Part shown: positions 49,392 to 62,189 of the stretch, one piece after another
Position numbering within the stretch: the stretch's first letter is position 1
Layout: the number at the start of each line of letters is the position of its first letter
Assembly (NCBI GenBank): GCA_020465985.1
Contig: JAANYP010000399.1
Location: 62,001 to 126,000 of the forward strand
Direction: 5' to 3'
DNA: 64,000 bases
DNA from: Centrapalus pauciflorus
Lineage: Eukaryota > Streptophyta > Magnoliopsida > Asterales > Asteraceae
Made by a program: the position numbers and the translations under genes
The notes under the pieces: generated by a model
What the model saw: only the letters and a program-made list of their open reading frames with translations
Database searches by the model: none
What the model was told of the DNA's origin: nothing

Positions 49392-50218
49392 GTTACATAA
49401 AGATATGCCTTTTTAATTCACACTAAGTTAATACACATATATTACATGAGTTAATTCTTATAATAAATATTTATAAATATGTATAATATTATAAATATAA
49501 GAATAATAAAATCTGTTTGATTTTTGTTAATTAATTATTGAATTAATCTTATTAGATTTAGATAGATTTGATTTACTTTAAAATTTAAAGTAAATTTAGT
49601 AAATGAAGTGACAAAAATAGAAAGCAACATGTGACAAATCAAAAAAATGCATGGCACGTGATATCTTAGTAGACATAGATTTGTATATTTAAATTTTATA
49701 TAATTATTTATCCTTTATATTTAACATTAAATATCAACGTCGCTAGAAATATTAAGTGTTGTTGAAATATTCTTCCTCCTCATCGTGATCGTTTTTTCTC
49801 AAACCGAGTCACTAAGATTTGACGAAGTATAATATGGTGAAAAATATGATTATTGAGAATTGAAAATTAGGGGTGAATTTTTTTATCGATGTCACAAAGT
49901 TGAATTGCGTCTTAGTCAGATTTGTAGGTCCTCGGTACTAATGACATATCTCTTCGGTATCGACTGATCTCATTCACTTTAATCAAGAACTTTTGTATTT
50001 CTAATAAGATATACCCTTTAACCTCCAATTAAACAATCGGTATCTTCAAAATTAGAATTCAATATCTTAAAAGAATACAATCGTTAAAAAAAAAAATTGT
50101 CACCCACCATCTTCAAAAATCAATTCTTTCAAACCTTAATCATGGCATCATCTAAGTCAAGGAATATAGAAAAAGTCAAGTTTTTCTTTTTTATTGTTTA
50201 ACTTTATCGGATGGTTTT
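49392..50218. other. AT-rich intergenic, no gene seen
   Basis: No domain-bearing frame. It ends at the target duplication GTATT of the Copia element. Confidence 0.5.
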
Positions 50219-50223
50219 GTATT

Positions 50224-50458
50224 TGTTATAATCTAACAGAAACTCAGATATTAAGAAATCACCAAGAGTTGTGAAAACCCTTTTGATGCATATATTTCTC
50301 TCTACCAATTCATACATTTGATAAATCTTGATGAACCTATTTATATACAAAAAATCACTATTCCCTATTTAATGAAATTACTATTTGATGTTGCTTACAC
50401 ACTTGGTAAAAGAGGAAGAGAATTCATCATCCATATCCATAATTGTCCTTTTATAACA
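50224..50458 (-). repeat. 3' LTR of the gag-less Copia element
   Basis: 235 bp, nearly identical to the 5' LTR. Preceded on the element strand by the polypurine tract AAGGGGGAG (50459-50467). Confidence 0.92.
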
Positions 50459-50615
50459 CTCCCCCTTGGATAATAATTTTAGTAAGAGTTCAACCACGAA
50501 ATGCTGCCTCATTAAAAACCTTGCTAAAGAAAAACCCAGTGGGAAAAAACTTTAGTCAAGGGAAAAAGAGTACAGCGAGTGGTTGACTCCCCCTCATATT
50601 GCCATCTGAAAATCA

Positions 50616-53600
50616 TCACATGTTTTGTACATGTCGCATTCCAATGTCGTGGACATGTTTTCTGAAAATCGCTTTGGGAAGTGCCTTTGTAAAGAGATCC
50701 GTTGAATTGTTACTAAACTGAATGTATTTCATTTCAATCTGATTGTCCTTTATGAGATCTTGCGTGTAAGCGAAAAATCTTGGTGGAATATGTTTGGTTC
50801 TGTCACTCTTGATATATCCTTCTTTCATCTGCGACACGCAAGCTGCATTGTCTTCATAAATCAAAGTTGGACTTTTGCTCATCTCTAGTCCACAAGAAGA
50901 CAAAATAAGTTCTGTCACAGATTTCAGCCATACACTTTCTCTACTAACTTCGTGTAGTGCAATAACTTCAGCATGATTTGAGGATGTTGTAACAAGTGTT
51001 TTGCTTCTGAGAACGCCAGGAAATTGCAGTACCACCATTTAAAAACACGTATCCTGTTTGAGATTTTGCTTTGTGTGGATCTGATAAGTAACATGCATCT
51101 ACATATCCAAGTAAACCTTCTTTTGAATTGTTAGAATAAAATAATCCCAAATTAGTGGTTCCTCGAAGGTATCGGAAAACGTGTTTGACTCCTATCCAAT
51201 GTCGTTTGGTGGGAGCTGAACTAAATCTTGCCAACAGATTTACAGCAAAAGAAATGTCAGGTCTTGTACAGTTTGTAAGATACATTAAAGCTCCAATTGC
51301 ACTAAGATATGGTACTTCTGGACCAAGTAAATATTCATTCTCTTCTTGAGGACGAAATGGATCCTTATCAACATTAAGTGATCTAACAACCATTGGTGTG
51401 CTTAAAGGATTTGCTTTGTCCATGTTGAAACGTTTTAAGACCTTTTCCGTATAATTTGATTGATGCACAAGTATACCATTGTGCATGTGCTCTATCTGTA
51501 AACCAAGACAATATTTGGTTTTTCCAAGGTCTTTCATTTCAAATTCTTTCTTTAATAACACAATTACCTCATTTATCTCATTAATTGTGCCAATAATATT
51601 TAGATCATCAACATAGACAGCTATGATAACATATCCAACCTTTGTCTTCTTTATAAACACACATGGACATATTTGATTGTTTGTGTATCCTTTACTTATC
51701 AAATAATCACTCAATCGATTATACCACATGCGTCCAGATTGTTTCAACCCATATAAAGATCTTTGTAATTTGATCGAATACATCTCTTTGGGTTTGTTTC
51801 CTAATGCTTCGGGCATTTTAAATCCTTCAGGAATTTTCATATAAATATCACTATCAAGTGATCCATACAAATAAGCCGTAACAACATCCATTAGACGCAT
51901 TTCCAAATTGTTAGCAACGGCAAGACTAATTAGGTATCTAAAAGTGATTGCATCCATTACTGGAGAATATGTCTCCTCATAATCAATCCCTGGTCGTTGA
52001 GAAAAACCTTGAGCCACAAGTCTTGCTTTGTATCTTGTAATTTCGTTTTTCTCATTTCGTTTTCTTATGAACACCCATCTGTATCCTACTGGTTTTACAG
52101 CTTTAGGTGTGAGGATGATAGATCCAAAAACTTTTCGTTTATTTAACGAACTTAATTCGACTTGCATAGCTTCTTTCCATTTAGGCCAGTCAGATCTGTT
52201 TTGACATTCAACCACAGACTTTGGTTCTGGATCATCATTTCCAGTAATGATATCATATGCAACAGCATAAGAAAATTTTTCATCAATATCTTCCATCTCA
52301 TTTCTTTTCCATATGATATTTGTATGGACATAATTGATTGCAATCTCAGTATTGGAGTCATCTATTTCCACTTCTTTGGAAATATCGTTATTTTGCGTTT
52401 CTCCAGGAACACTTTTCTTATTATCAGTTATATTTTCAGAGCTCTTTCTCTTTCGAGGATTTTTATCCTTGGAACCAAATGGTCTTCCACGTTTCAGACG
52501 TGCTTTTGATTCTTGAGTGATTTTATCATCAGCTCTTTTATTTGGAATTTCTATTCTAGCAGGTGTATTAGCCGCTAGCACATATGATTTAGTCACTCTT
52601 TTAGTATCAGTAAATGCATCAAGCAGTTGATTTGCAATTTCTTGTAAATGCATTATTTTCTGAACTTCTAGTTCACATTGTTTTGTCCGAGTGTCAAGAT
52701 GAATCAATGATGGTTCACACCATGACACATCCTTCTCTTTGCTTTTATTTTCTCCCCCTAATGCTGGGAAAATTGCCTCATTGAAATGGCAATCAGCAAA
52801 CCGTGCTGCGAAAACATCACCTGTCAGTGGTTCAAGGTATCTTATTATAGAAGGTGTTTCATACCCTACATATATACCCAATCTTCTTTAAGGTCCCATT
52901 TTTGTACGTTGCGGTGGTGCAATAGGAACATATACTGAACAACCAAAGACTCGAAGATGGGAAATGTTTGGCTCATGACCAAAAGCAAGTTGTAGAGGAG
53001 AAAATTTATGATAAGCACTTGGTCTTATACGAATCAGCGATGCAGCATGTAAAATTGCATGTCCCCAAACAGAAACTGGAAGTTTTGTCTTCATTATTAA
53101 TGGTCTAGCTATTAGCTGAAGACGTTTAATTAATGATTCAGCTAAACCATTTTGTGTATGAACATGAGCAACTGGATGTTCAACACTAATTCCAACAAAC
53201 ATGCAATAGTCATTGAAAGCTTGAGATGTAAATTCACCAGCATTATCAAGCCTTACCTTTTTAATGGTATAATCAGGGAAATGTGCTCTTAATTTAATAA
53301 TCTGAGCAAGAAATTTAGCAAAAGCCACATTACGGGTTGACAATAAACAAACATGAGACCATCCGCTTGATGCGTCTATTAAAACCATGAAGTATCTAAA
53401 TGGTCCACATGGCGGATGAATTGGTCCACATATATCACCTTGAATTCTTTCAAAAAACATTGGGGTTTCTTTTCCAATTTTAGTTGGTGAATGTTTCACA
53501 ATAAATTTTCCAAGAGAACATGATGTACATGGGATCATCTTACCTGTTTGAGGGATCTTCTGGTCCTTCAATGGATGTCCATTTGTACTATCAATTATCC

Positions 53601-54102
53601 TCTTCATCATAGTTGTTCCTGGATGACCTAATCTGTCATGCCATAAATTTAATTCTCCAGGATCATAACATTTTTCTTTGACAACCAGATGTGATTCAAC
53701 CATGTTTATATATGTATAATGTAAACCAGAACCAAGTGTTGGTAGTCTTTCTACTACATGGTTATTGTCAATAATATGCATAAATTTCTCATTCTCTATC
53801 GTCACAGTCTGAGTATTATACCCATTAAGGTGTATGTCATTGAAACTCAACAAGTTTCTTTTAGACTTTGGTAAAAATAGAGCATTATTTATCAAAAACC
53901 TTGTACCATTAGGTAATATAAAATGAGCCTTTCCAGTTCCCTCAATCAGATCTGCAGGACCTGATATGGTATGTATATTTGCTTTACTTGGCTTTAGTTC
54001 TGAAAAGTATTTCTTCTTTTTAAGAATTGTGTGTGTTGCTCCACTATCTGGTATACAGATGTCTCCTGAATTTGCTTGATGTAGTTCTTCGATAAAATTC
54101 AT
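50616..54102 (-). pseudogene. Copia pol (protease, integrase, RT, RNase H) with one stop and one frameshift
   Basis: Starts at an ATG at 54102 followed by the protease triplet in CIPDSGATHT. Then come the gag-pre-integrase finger (LWHDRLGHPGTTMMKR ... CTSCSLGK) and the integrase core with GDICGP, LDNAGEF and QNGLAES. RT has WVFIRKRNE, the active site AVYVDDLNIIG (YVDD about 51604-51615) and LYGLKQSGRMWYNRL. RNase H has YVDACYLSDPHKAKS, NHAEVIALHEVSRE, RTKHIPPRFF and STDLFTKALP. An in-frame TAA at 52888-52890 separates integrase from RT, and a one-base insertion in an A run near 51001 shifts the frame inside RNase H. Otherwise the frame is open over 3.4 kb, in keeping with a recent insertion. 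Confidence 0.93.
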
Positions 54103-54155
54103 TTTAGACTCGTTTAATTCTTGATTTAATTGCAGAGCTCTTCGTGCTGATAACG

Positions 54156-54390
54156 TGTTATAATCTAACAGAAACTCAGATATTAAGAAATCACCAAGAG
54201 TTGTGAAAACCCTTTTGATGCATATATTTCTCTCTACCAATTCATACATTTGATAAATCTTGATGAACCTATTTATATACAAAAAATCACTATTCCCTAT
54301 TTAATGAAATTACTATTTGATGTTGCTTACACACTTGGTAAAAGAGGAAGAAAATTCATCATCCATATCCATAATTGTCCTTTTATAACA
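54156..54390 (-). repeat. 5' LTR of the gag-less Copia element
   Basis: 235 bp, TG...CA. The next inner bases on the element strand read CGTTATCAGCACGAAGAGC, where the PBS should be; this is not the usual TGGTATCAGAG, and priming from an internal tRNA segment is possible. Confidence 0.92.
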
Positions 54391-54395
54391 GTATT

Positions 54396-55158
54396 ATCTT
54401 TTTTAGTTACTTTTGAAATAACTATTAACAGTTTATTGGTTTTGATATTAACTTTAATTATTGACTTTCATAATAAATTTAATTTTTAATGTTGGTATTA
54501 GCTTTCTTTATCGGTTTTGAAATTAGTTTTATGTGACAAATGTAAAAAATCGATACCAACACAAACAATCAGCTATCCAGTGTCCATGGCTTACGAAACC
54601 ACTCTTTTCGTTGCCGATTTCTCTTTCTGAACCTATTCTCGTGCTTGATTTGATATTTCTTTGAAACACCAGCAAACAAGACTCGGTTTCTTCGCATTAA
54701 ATAATCCATAACGTTACGTATCTAATACCATGAAAAATCTTCGTCTTTACATCTTTAGTAAATTATGCAATTTAATTAAATTTTTTATATTTGACATTTG
54801 ACAACATTACATTCATCCATTTTTCTAGCTATCTCCATAATTTAGGTACGTACTAAACTTATAGTCAATAACAAATAAGATTTATATTAAATGTAATTAT
54901 TTAAAAATAGTAAATAATCTTGAATTTTTTTTTTATTGCTTTTAATAGAGTAAATTACATAAATCCTTCATATGGTTTTCTCGGTATGGTTATTCGTTTC
55001 TAAAATAATTTTATTACAAAAAAGGATATGATTAGTATACAATAAACTTTTACAATATACATCAATTTCAAATAAAAACCATATTATATATACTAATACT
55101 TTATTTTAATATTACCATCCCTTATTATTTTTAGAACATAATTTTTACATGGTATTAT
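54396..55158. other. AT-rich intergenic, no gene seen
   Basis: Single-copy-looking AT-rich DNA with no recognisable domain. Confidence 0.5.
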
Positions 55159-55455
55159 CTTTATTAGAAAAAAAACCAACATATTTTCATAATTTTTTGC
55201 GTTTTCATCACTTAATGTTATTTTTTTCAGAAAAATGCTCAAGTTAATTTTTTTTAGTTTTGTGAAAATTTGACTATTAGTAGCCGGTTTCAATTAGTAA
55301 ACCGGATTTTTAAAAAGTGAAAAGTCGATGTCTAATTTTCAAATTTCACTAAACAAAAAAAAAATTTAATGATGTCTTTTATGAAAAAAAAAATAACATG
55401 GAGGGACGAAAACACAAAAGCGTAAAAACATGTTGGTTTTTTTCATAATAAACCC
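55159..55455. mobile_element. Inverted-repeat (MITE-like) element, about 300 bp
   Basis: Long inverted ends: TTTATTAGAAAAAAAACCAA on the left against TTTATTATGAAAAAAACCAA (inverse) on the right, extending through ACATRTTTT and ATGTTATTTTTTT for about 75 bp. No target duplication could be fixed because of the A/T-rich flanks. Confidence 0.55.
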
Positions 55456-55609
55456 AAAATACAAACAATTAGTACTTAATTTTTATTATCATCTTTATAT
55501 ATTATTTTAAGGATACGATAGTCATTTTATATGATCTTGTTATATCTGATAAAATTTTATTGGGTAAAAATTAGCCGTTGTCAACAAAAATATGTTAAAT
55601 ATTATAAAA

Positions 55610-55888
55610 GGTCAATTACTAAAAATAATAACAACTTTTTATTATTTATCATTTATAGCAACATTATTTATATCTTATCACTAATAGCATCAACTTTTGT
55701 ATTTTCATATGAATAACATCAACTTTTGTATTTTGATATCCATAATATATAGCATTTTCTTTTTATCATTTATAGCAACAACTTTTTAAGTTTTGCTATA
55801 AAAGTTGATATTATTAATGATAAAAATAAATAATATTGTTATAAATGCTAAAAGCATATAAAGTTGTTTCCATTTTTAGCAATTAACC
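55610..55888. mobile_element. MITE related to the one in the AMT1-A intron
   Basis: Ends GGTCAATTACTAAAAATAAT and, inverse, GGTTAATTGCTAAAAATGGA, with the interior words ATCATTTATAGCAACATTATTTA and ATCAACTTTTGTATTTT-type shared with 29882-30485 (written here as short motifs). It lies about 100-400 bp upstream of the conserved AMT1-B promoter block. The target duplication is unclear. Confidence 0.6.
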
Positions 55889-55969
55889 GTTTATAAATTT
55901 AACATATATTATCTTTTATAAAAAAACATTTTCGACCAAATTAAACCACATGCAAAAATAATAACAATT

Positions 55970-56187
55970 TATTATTACTTTATTATTATTATTATTTCCT
56001 TTTTAACTTTCCGTTTTAGTGGTGTTAATGTGGACATTATTTTTATTCCAAGAATTGAGGGACGAAGCGTTGACTTAATTTACTTTATAAAGACTTTTCA
56101 ATATCTCAATAAATTTGCTTAATTTCCTCTATAAAACCACACACAACCTTACTTACCACCCACCACCACCACCACCCCTCAACCACC
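55970..56187 (+). promoter_or_regulatory. Promoter-proximal region of AMT1 gene B
   Basis: Shares TTTTAGTGGTGTT, AATGTGGACATTATTTT, ATTCCAAGAATTG and GACGAAGCGTTGACTT with gene A, including the W-box core TTGAC at 56070-56074. TATAAAA at 56130-56136, in CCTCTATAAAACCACA, is a good TATA box 52-58 bp before the ATG, so the 5' leader would be short. The leader is rich in CCACCACC, as in gene A. Confidence 0.65.
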
Positions 56188-59100
56188 ATGACCACCGCCG
56201 TCCCCACCTGCTCCGCCGCCGACCTCTCCCCTCTCCTCGGCATCACCGCCAACGCCACCGCCGCAGCCGACTACATATGCTCACGATTCACCGCCACTAA
56301 CGACAAGTTTACCGACACCACATACGCCATAGACAACACCTACCTTCTCTTTTCGGCTTACCTCGTGTTCGCCATGCAACTCGGGTTTGCCATGCTATGC
56401 GCGGGCTCGGTCAGGGCTAAAAACACGATGAACATCATGTTAACAAACGTTCTCGATGCTGCGGCCGGAGGCATATCGTATTACGTGTTCGGATTCGCTT
56501 TCGCGTTCGGCGCGCCATCTAACGGGTTCATCGGGAAACATAATTTCGGGCTGGAATCGATACCGTCGGGCCGATACGATTATAGTTTCTTTTTGTATCA
56601 ATGGGCATTTGCTATAGCTGCTGCTGGGATTACGAGTGGTTCGATTGCGGAGAGAACTCAATTCGTGGCGTATCTTATTTACTCTTCGTTTTTAACAGGT
56701 TCGTTTATTTAATTACCAAAAAAGATAACGTATTATCATCTTTTTTCTATTTTAGGTAACATATTAATTTTTTTTTTCAATTTAGGTAATATATTAATGA
56801 AAACACATCAATCTAAGTAATACTACTAGAAATAGAAGATAAGTTATGTTTGATAACAATTTTTTCATCGAGTCAGCAGAACTTTACAATGAAAACTATT
56901 GTTACACTTTTTAACGATTATCAATTCCATAATCATGTAACACGTTATGTTGATTGGGCTGTGTTTTTAATAGTATAATCTCGTAATAAAAAAAGGTTAG
57001 TTTTTTTTTAGTAATTAACCCTTTCTTTTATTATCTTTGAATATATTTTTTTTTACAAAAATGGTGAATTATTTGAAAGAATCTTGGTCAGAAATGGTAT
57101 ACTAATTAATAAAAAAAATAATGGTTTTTTTAAAAGTATTTGTCTCGTTAAATTCATTTCAAATCTTTAAGAAAAGTTCGTATGCCTTACCAGTTACCAC
57201 ACCAAATTACAATTTCATGTATTTTTCATTTTATTTTATGGTTCAGAACTCTTTTTTTTTTTTAATAAATATTTGTTTTTCTTTACTTTTCTTATTTTTT
57301 TATTAGTTTCGTTCTTTAATCTTTTTGTTATTCTTTGTGAAAATAAACGACAGAGGAACCGAACAAATAAAATATAAAGCCATAAAGATTTTTATTTATG
57401 AAATGTAGGTTTTGATGTGTTTTTTTATATGTTAAATGTCTTTAACCTTTTAAAAACATTAATAATTTTTATTTCTTTTATTTTGTCAAAAAAAAATAAT
57501 AATAATCAGAATTTGGTTTCTTCGTTTTAAGTAACAGAACAAAAGTAATTATTATAAAGAAATATAAACTAAACTAATATAAAATAAAAACACAAAATAA
57601 TCAAAGCAGTAAATATATAAAATATAAAAGTAAATTTATTTATTTTTATTTTAAACCTATTTAGTTTTTTACAATAAACAGAAACGAGCCGCCAGCATTA
57701 TTTTTGTAAATTGTCAGAAATTCAGAATGAAATGATAAATTATTTTATTTATTTGGTGGCCCATTAATTTCATTAAAAAAAAAGGGAAAAAAAAGAAGAA
57801 AAATCAATCTGTACGGTTCATGGGAAAGCACCACCATTTTCCAGCACGCATTTTTGACTCTTTTTCACAATGATTATTTTATTTTCAAGCAACGACAAAT
57901 ATATTTATTAAAATTTATATAAATTGCTTGTATTAACAATTAACTTTTTATTTTTAATTTAGGTAACTAATAAACTTTTTACGTCAATATGTTTTATTAT
58001 ATGAGAGGTGTAAATGAGTCGAACTACTCGTGAGCTACTCGAGCTCGACTCGCTAAAAGCTCGAAAAAAACTCGAATTAAACGAGCCCGAGCCGAGCTCG
58101 TTTAATAAACGAGCTCGAGCCCGAGCTTCACATATCGAGCTCGTGAGCCTAAACGAGCCTATATATAAATATATTTTCAAATTAATAAATATATAATATA
58201 TGGATTAAATATAATATAAATATATTAAAATAACAAGTTATATATATTATATTAAAAGATTATTTAAAAATTAACTAAAAAATTTAAAATATATAATAAA
58301 CGAGCCGAGCTCGAGCTTAGAAAATTATTCACGAGCCGAGCTCGAGCTTACATACGAAGCTCGAAAGGAGCCGAGCTCGAGCTCGAGCCTAGTAATTTTA
58401 AACGAGCCGAGCTCGAGCTGAAACGGGTTCGGGCTCGGCTCGGCTCGTTTACACCCCTTTTATATCCTCTCTTACTTTAATTAAATCAAATAACTAAAAA
58501 AATTTACTATGTAAAAAGAACAGATCTAAATATTGTTTTCAGACATTTAGGTCCATTTTGTCGGCCTGTTTTCGGTGAGAGTTTCTGGAAAACACGTTCA
58601 CATCCATTGTTTTTTGATGTTTTCATTTTCTAATTTTTCAATTTTTAGTTTTTCAAATTTACAAGTAAAGTTGAAAACACATTTTTAAGGTTTTCACATT
58701 TTTGTTTTGTCTTTAGTCACCCAAGTCTACGTTATAAAAGGAAGTTAAAAATGAAAATGCAAAATATATTTATGACACATCTAAACACATTCTCGTCTTT
58801 AGAATATGTTTTCTTAAAACCCATTATATTTACAGTTTTATTAAAAACTACAAATCGAAAATTCTTGGTTTAGAAAACTCTCTGCTAAACATACTCTACG
58901 TTATGTATGCATTGTATATATAATTTTTAAATCATAATTATTGATCATATTTTGATTCATGATTATTGATTATTATTTAAATAATTAAATTAATTTTAGT
59001 TATTTTATCGGAAATAATCACTGGAAAATACTAATAAGAGATTTGATTCAAAATATATTTATTCAATGTCATAATGAATCAAATCTTTTTTTTGGTACTT

Positions 59101-59577
59101 TTTAGTAATCCAGCTTTATATAATCAATAATTTTGATTTTAATTATATTTACAATGAATAAATAACTAATTAATTAAATGTTCTATTTTCAGTTTTGCTC
59201 AAAATCCTCCGTCTTCATTCTAAATCTAATGGTTGGTTCCTTAATATGAAAAAAAAAATTGAAAATTATTTATTGCTTATTAAAGATATTAAAATTATAA
59301 AGGTCATAAAATATTTATCAATTGTCAATAAGTTAAGTCTATTACTAATAATATAGGTTAGGGATGTAAACGGTTCCGGAACCGAACCGAACCGAACCGG
59401 AACCGATTTAACCGAAACCGAAAATTGAAGATTGTAAGAACCGATAACCGAACCAATAATTGTAACACGGTTCCGGTTCCGGTTCGGTTATGGTACGGGT
59501 ATTTCGGGTATGGAACCGATTAACGTTTTATTATACTTTTGCAAAATATATATATATACTTATATAAATATATATAC

Positions 59578-59621
<44 letters not shown>

Positions 59622-61125
59622 GTAGCAAGATATAAACAAAAAAACACGATTAACGTTTTATTATACTTTTGCAAAAAAAAATATTTTTGTTATGAATGTC
59701 AACGTGAAGTATGGATTTTCAACATGAACAATTCCTAATGGATTTTCAAATATAGATTGCTTTTGATTAACTTTTTATTGAATGTAAATCTTGATAAAAT
59801 ATCATTCTGAATTACTTCTTTAAATATAGTGATATATTCTTAATTATTGATTGTATTTTAAAATTTGCTTGTTTTTAGAACAAAGTGGATTTGATCGATA
59901 CAATTAATTCTTCCAAGTGTTAGGTATGGTGAGGATTGAAGAAGACAACCATCAAATAATCTTTTGTTTTTCACAATTCCCATCATGGGTTTTTAATTCA
60001 TAAAATAATTATCAAGAAATTTCAAAACAATTAGTCATTAAAAAAATAATTTTATTATTATCATTGTCATATATTATAATAATAATAATTAATTATGGTT
60101 TTTAAATGGTTACAGGTTTTGTGTATCCAATAGTGTCACATTGGGTGTGGTCTAGTGATGGTTGGGCCAGTGCCTCACGAACCAGTGGCAGCCTCTTGTT
60201 TGACTCAGGAGCCATTGACTTTGCTGGCTCAGGTGTGGTCCATATGGTGGGTGGGATTGCTGGCCTTTGGGGTGCTTTCATTGAAGGGCCAAGAATCGGT
60301 CGGTTTTATCGCTCGGGACGGTCTGTGGCCTTACGAGGCCACAGCGGGTCCCTTGTGGTTTTGGGTACGTTTCTGTTATGGTTCGGATGGTATGGGTTCA
60401 ATCCAGGGTCTTTTCTCACAATCTCGAAAAATTATGGCACCTCGAACGCTTACTATGGCCAATGGAGCGCTGTCGGAAGGACAGCTGTCACGACCACATT
60501 GGCGGGATGCACTGCCGGACTAACCACTTTGTTTAGCAAACGACTATTAGTCGGGCATTGGAATGTGACTGATGTTTGCAACGGCTTGCTAGGAGGTCTA
60601 GCCGCCATTACGTCTGGGTGTGCAGTGGTCGAGCCATGGGCCGCAATTGTTTGTGGGTTTGTGGCAGCTTGGGTTCTCATAGGATTTAACAAGCTTGCGG
60701 AAAAGCTCAAGTATGATGACCCATTAGAGGCAGCCCAATTACACGGCGGGTGTGGAGCTTGGGGCCTATTATTCACCGGGTTATTTGCTAAAAAGAAATA
60801 CGTCCACGAGGTTTACGCCACTGGGCGTCCCTACGGGCTTTTCATGGGTGGCGGAGGAAAGTTATTTGCGGCCCAAATCATCCAAATCCTAGTGATCATC
60901 GGATGGGTGAGCGCGACCATGGGCCCGCTTTTCTACATCTTGAAAAAATTCAAGTTGTTAAGGGTGTCAAAAGAAGACGAAATGAAGGGAATGGACATGA
61001 CGAGGCACGGTGGATTTGCGTATATTTATCAAGACGAAGATGAAAGTGGACACCCCCCATCAGGGTTTATGATGGGAAAGATCGAACCATCGAGTGCAAG
61101 TCCAACAACAAACAACGTCGTGTAG
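56188..61125 (+). CDS. AMT1: High-affinity ammonium transporter AMT1-type, gene B
   Basis: Exons 56188-56698 and 60116-61125 joined at G|GT...AG|G give 506 aa, restoring LTGFVYP at the same position as in gene A. The same AMT1 landmarks are present: AIDNTYLLFSAYLVFAMQLG, the signature DFAGSGVVHMVGG with Asp205 and pore His213, pore His380 in AAQLHGGCGAWG, and GMDMTRHGGFAY with regulatory-type Thr466. It differs from gene A mainly in the loop after the second-third span (no five-residue insertion, GFAFAFGAPSNGFIG), near residues 225-236 and 270-282, and in the last 25 residues (DESGHPPSGFMMGKIEP). No stop or frameshift. The start is the first ATG after the conserved CCACC leader (ACCATGA). It should import ammonium at the plasma membrane; division of labour with gene A is unknown. 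Confidence 0.97.
58008..58458. mobile_element. hAT-like MITE relic rich in GAGCTCGAG in AMT1-B intron
   Basis: Left AGGTGTAAATGAGTCGAACT, right (inverse) AGGGGTGTAAACGAGCCGAG. Internal GAGCTCGAGC/CGAGCCGAGC words occur in both orientations around an AT-rich core. No exact 8-bp duplication could be fixed. Confidence 0.6.
59359..59520. mobile_element. hAT-like MITE relic rich in GAACCG in AMT1-B intron
   Basis: Starts AGGGATGTAAACGGTTCC, with tandem GAACC/CGAAC words and later inverse GGTTCCGG words. It is similar in style to the relic at 58008. The right end is not certain. Confidence 0.45.
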
Positions 61126-61500
61126 CTTATCATTTCATCTGTTTTCAGGTTTATGCTAAAAGTTTACGTAGGCATCAAAATTCGATCGGGCACTTTAATT
61201 ATGGTTATCGAGGCATCAAAGGAGTCTCTCTCTCGAGATCTAAAACGTCAATGACCTATTTTTTCGATGAATATGAAGCATTCGATATTTTCGATGATGT
61301 AAGTTTGATGCTAAAACATGTTCATATGTTTGATTTGTTATGTACTTATGTAGTGTGTTTTGGGATTTCATGTTTCATTATCTTTTGTATAAAAAATCAT
61401 TAAAATGTAGAAAACGTAATTTATTTATTTTAGTAGTTATATACTCCATCTATTTTTTTTATGAATGCATATTGGATTATTGAATGGATTATGAATGCAT
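61126..61500 (+). other. 3' flank of AMT1 gene B, conserved with gene A
   Basis: Aligns with 32583-32930, with an inserted CT-rich stretch near 61223. A reading frame at 61251-61403 (50 aa, MTYFFDEYEAFDIF) matches the start of the one at 32680 in gene A without frame change for 26 codons. Confidence 0.6.
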
Positions 61501-62189
61501 AAGATATACTTAAGTACTTATTTATGTTTATATTTTTATCAATTTATACATCAAAACCATTTTTATATGATTTATATAATTTTGAAACAAATTTATCTGG
61601 TATAAAAACCTTCACCCGATATTATATCATTTATGATATTGTTTCGGATTTCATCTATGCTTTTATAACATTTCCGATAAAAATTAGTAAAACATAGTAT
61701 ATAACATTTATGATGAAAAAATATTTTATTGTTCATTTGTCGTAGTTTATGTGTTTATCAAGTTGAATCTTGAACTAAGTTTAAGTTTAAATCTAAATCT
61801 TTTACCGAATTTATATCTATTTGTTTATCTAATTAAAAAATATATTTTTATATGTTTATAAATTATTAAAATATATTAAAAATACTACACATTAGTAATT
61901 GGTAAAAGAAAATTAGTATAATTTTACTTCCTGTAGTAAAATATTTGAATATTATGTTATATATAAACTAAAATCTCAACTTATATCAATTACAATACAT
62001 AATTTATAAAGAAAAAGTTTAAAGTCTCATAAAAAAATGATTCATATTTATTTATAAAGTCATCAATTTAATAGTCTGACTAATATTTTTTTTCAGAAAA
62101 GCAAGATTTTATTAACACCAATCAAGAGACTTCAAGGAGAAGCACAAATACAAGATACACGTAAATCAAACTGATAGGATCTTACCAAA
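61501..62189. other. AT-rich intergenic, no gene seen
   Basis: Very AT-rich. The last about 90 bp (AAGCAAGATTTTATTAACAC...) could be a LINE 3' tail on the minus strand, but the evidence is thin. Confidence 0.4.

Larger units (their letters stand above)
50224..54390 (-). mobile_element. Young compact Copia element lacking gag (TSD GTATT)
   Basis: Two 235-bp LTRs (50224-50458 and 54156-54390) start TGTTATAATC and end TTATAACA. By eye they differ at one base, in AGGAAGAGAATTC versus AGGAAGAAAATTC. The 5-bp duplication GTATT flanks both sides (50219-50223 and 54391-54395). The total of 4,167 bp is short for Copia because pol begins at the protease almost directly after the 5' LTR; no gag coding remains. 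Such a copy must have been mobilised by gag supplied from elsewhere. Confidence 0.93.
56699..60115 (+). other. Intron of AMT1 gene B (3,417 bp)
   Basis: GT...AG intron at the same codon as in gene A but twice as long. The last about 90 bp before exon 2 (ATTAATTATGGTTTTTAAATGGTTACAG-type, in short words) resemble intron A. The middle carries two hAT-like relics (58008-58458 and 59359-59520) and a TA-rich stretch (59547-59620). No other gene is seen. Confidence 0.92.
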
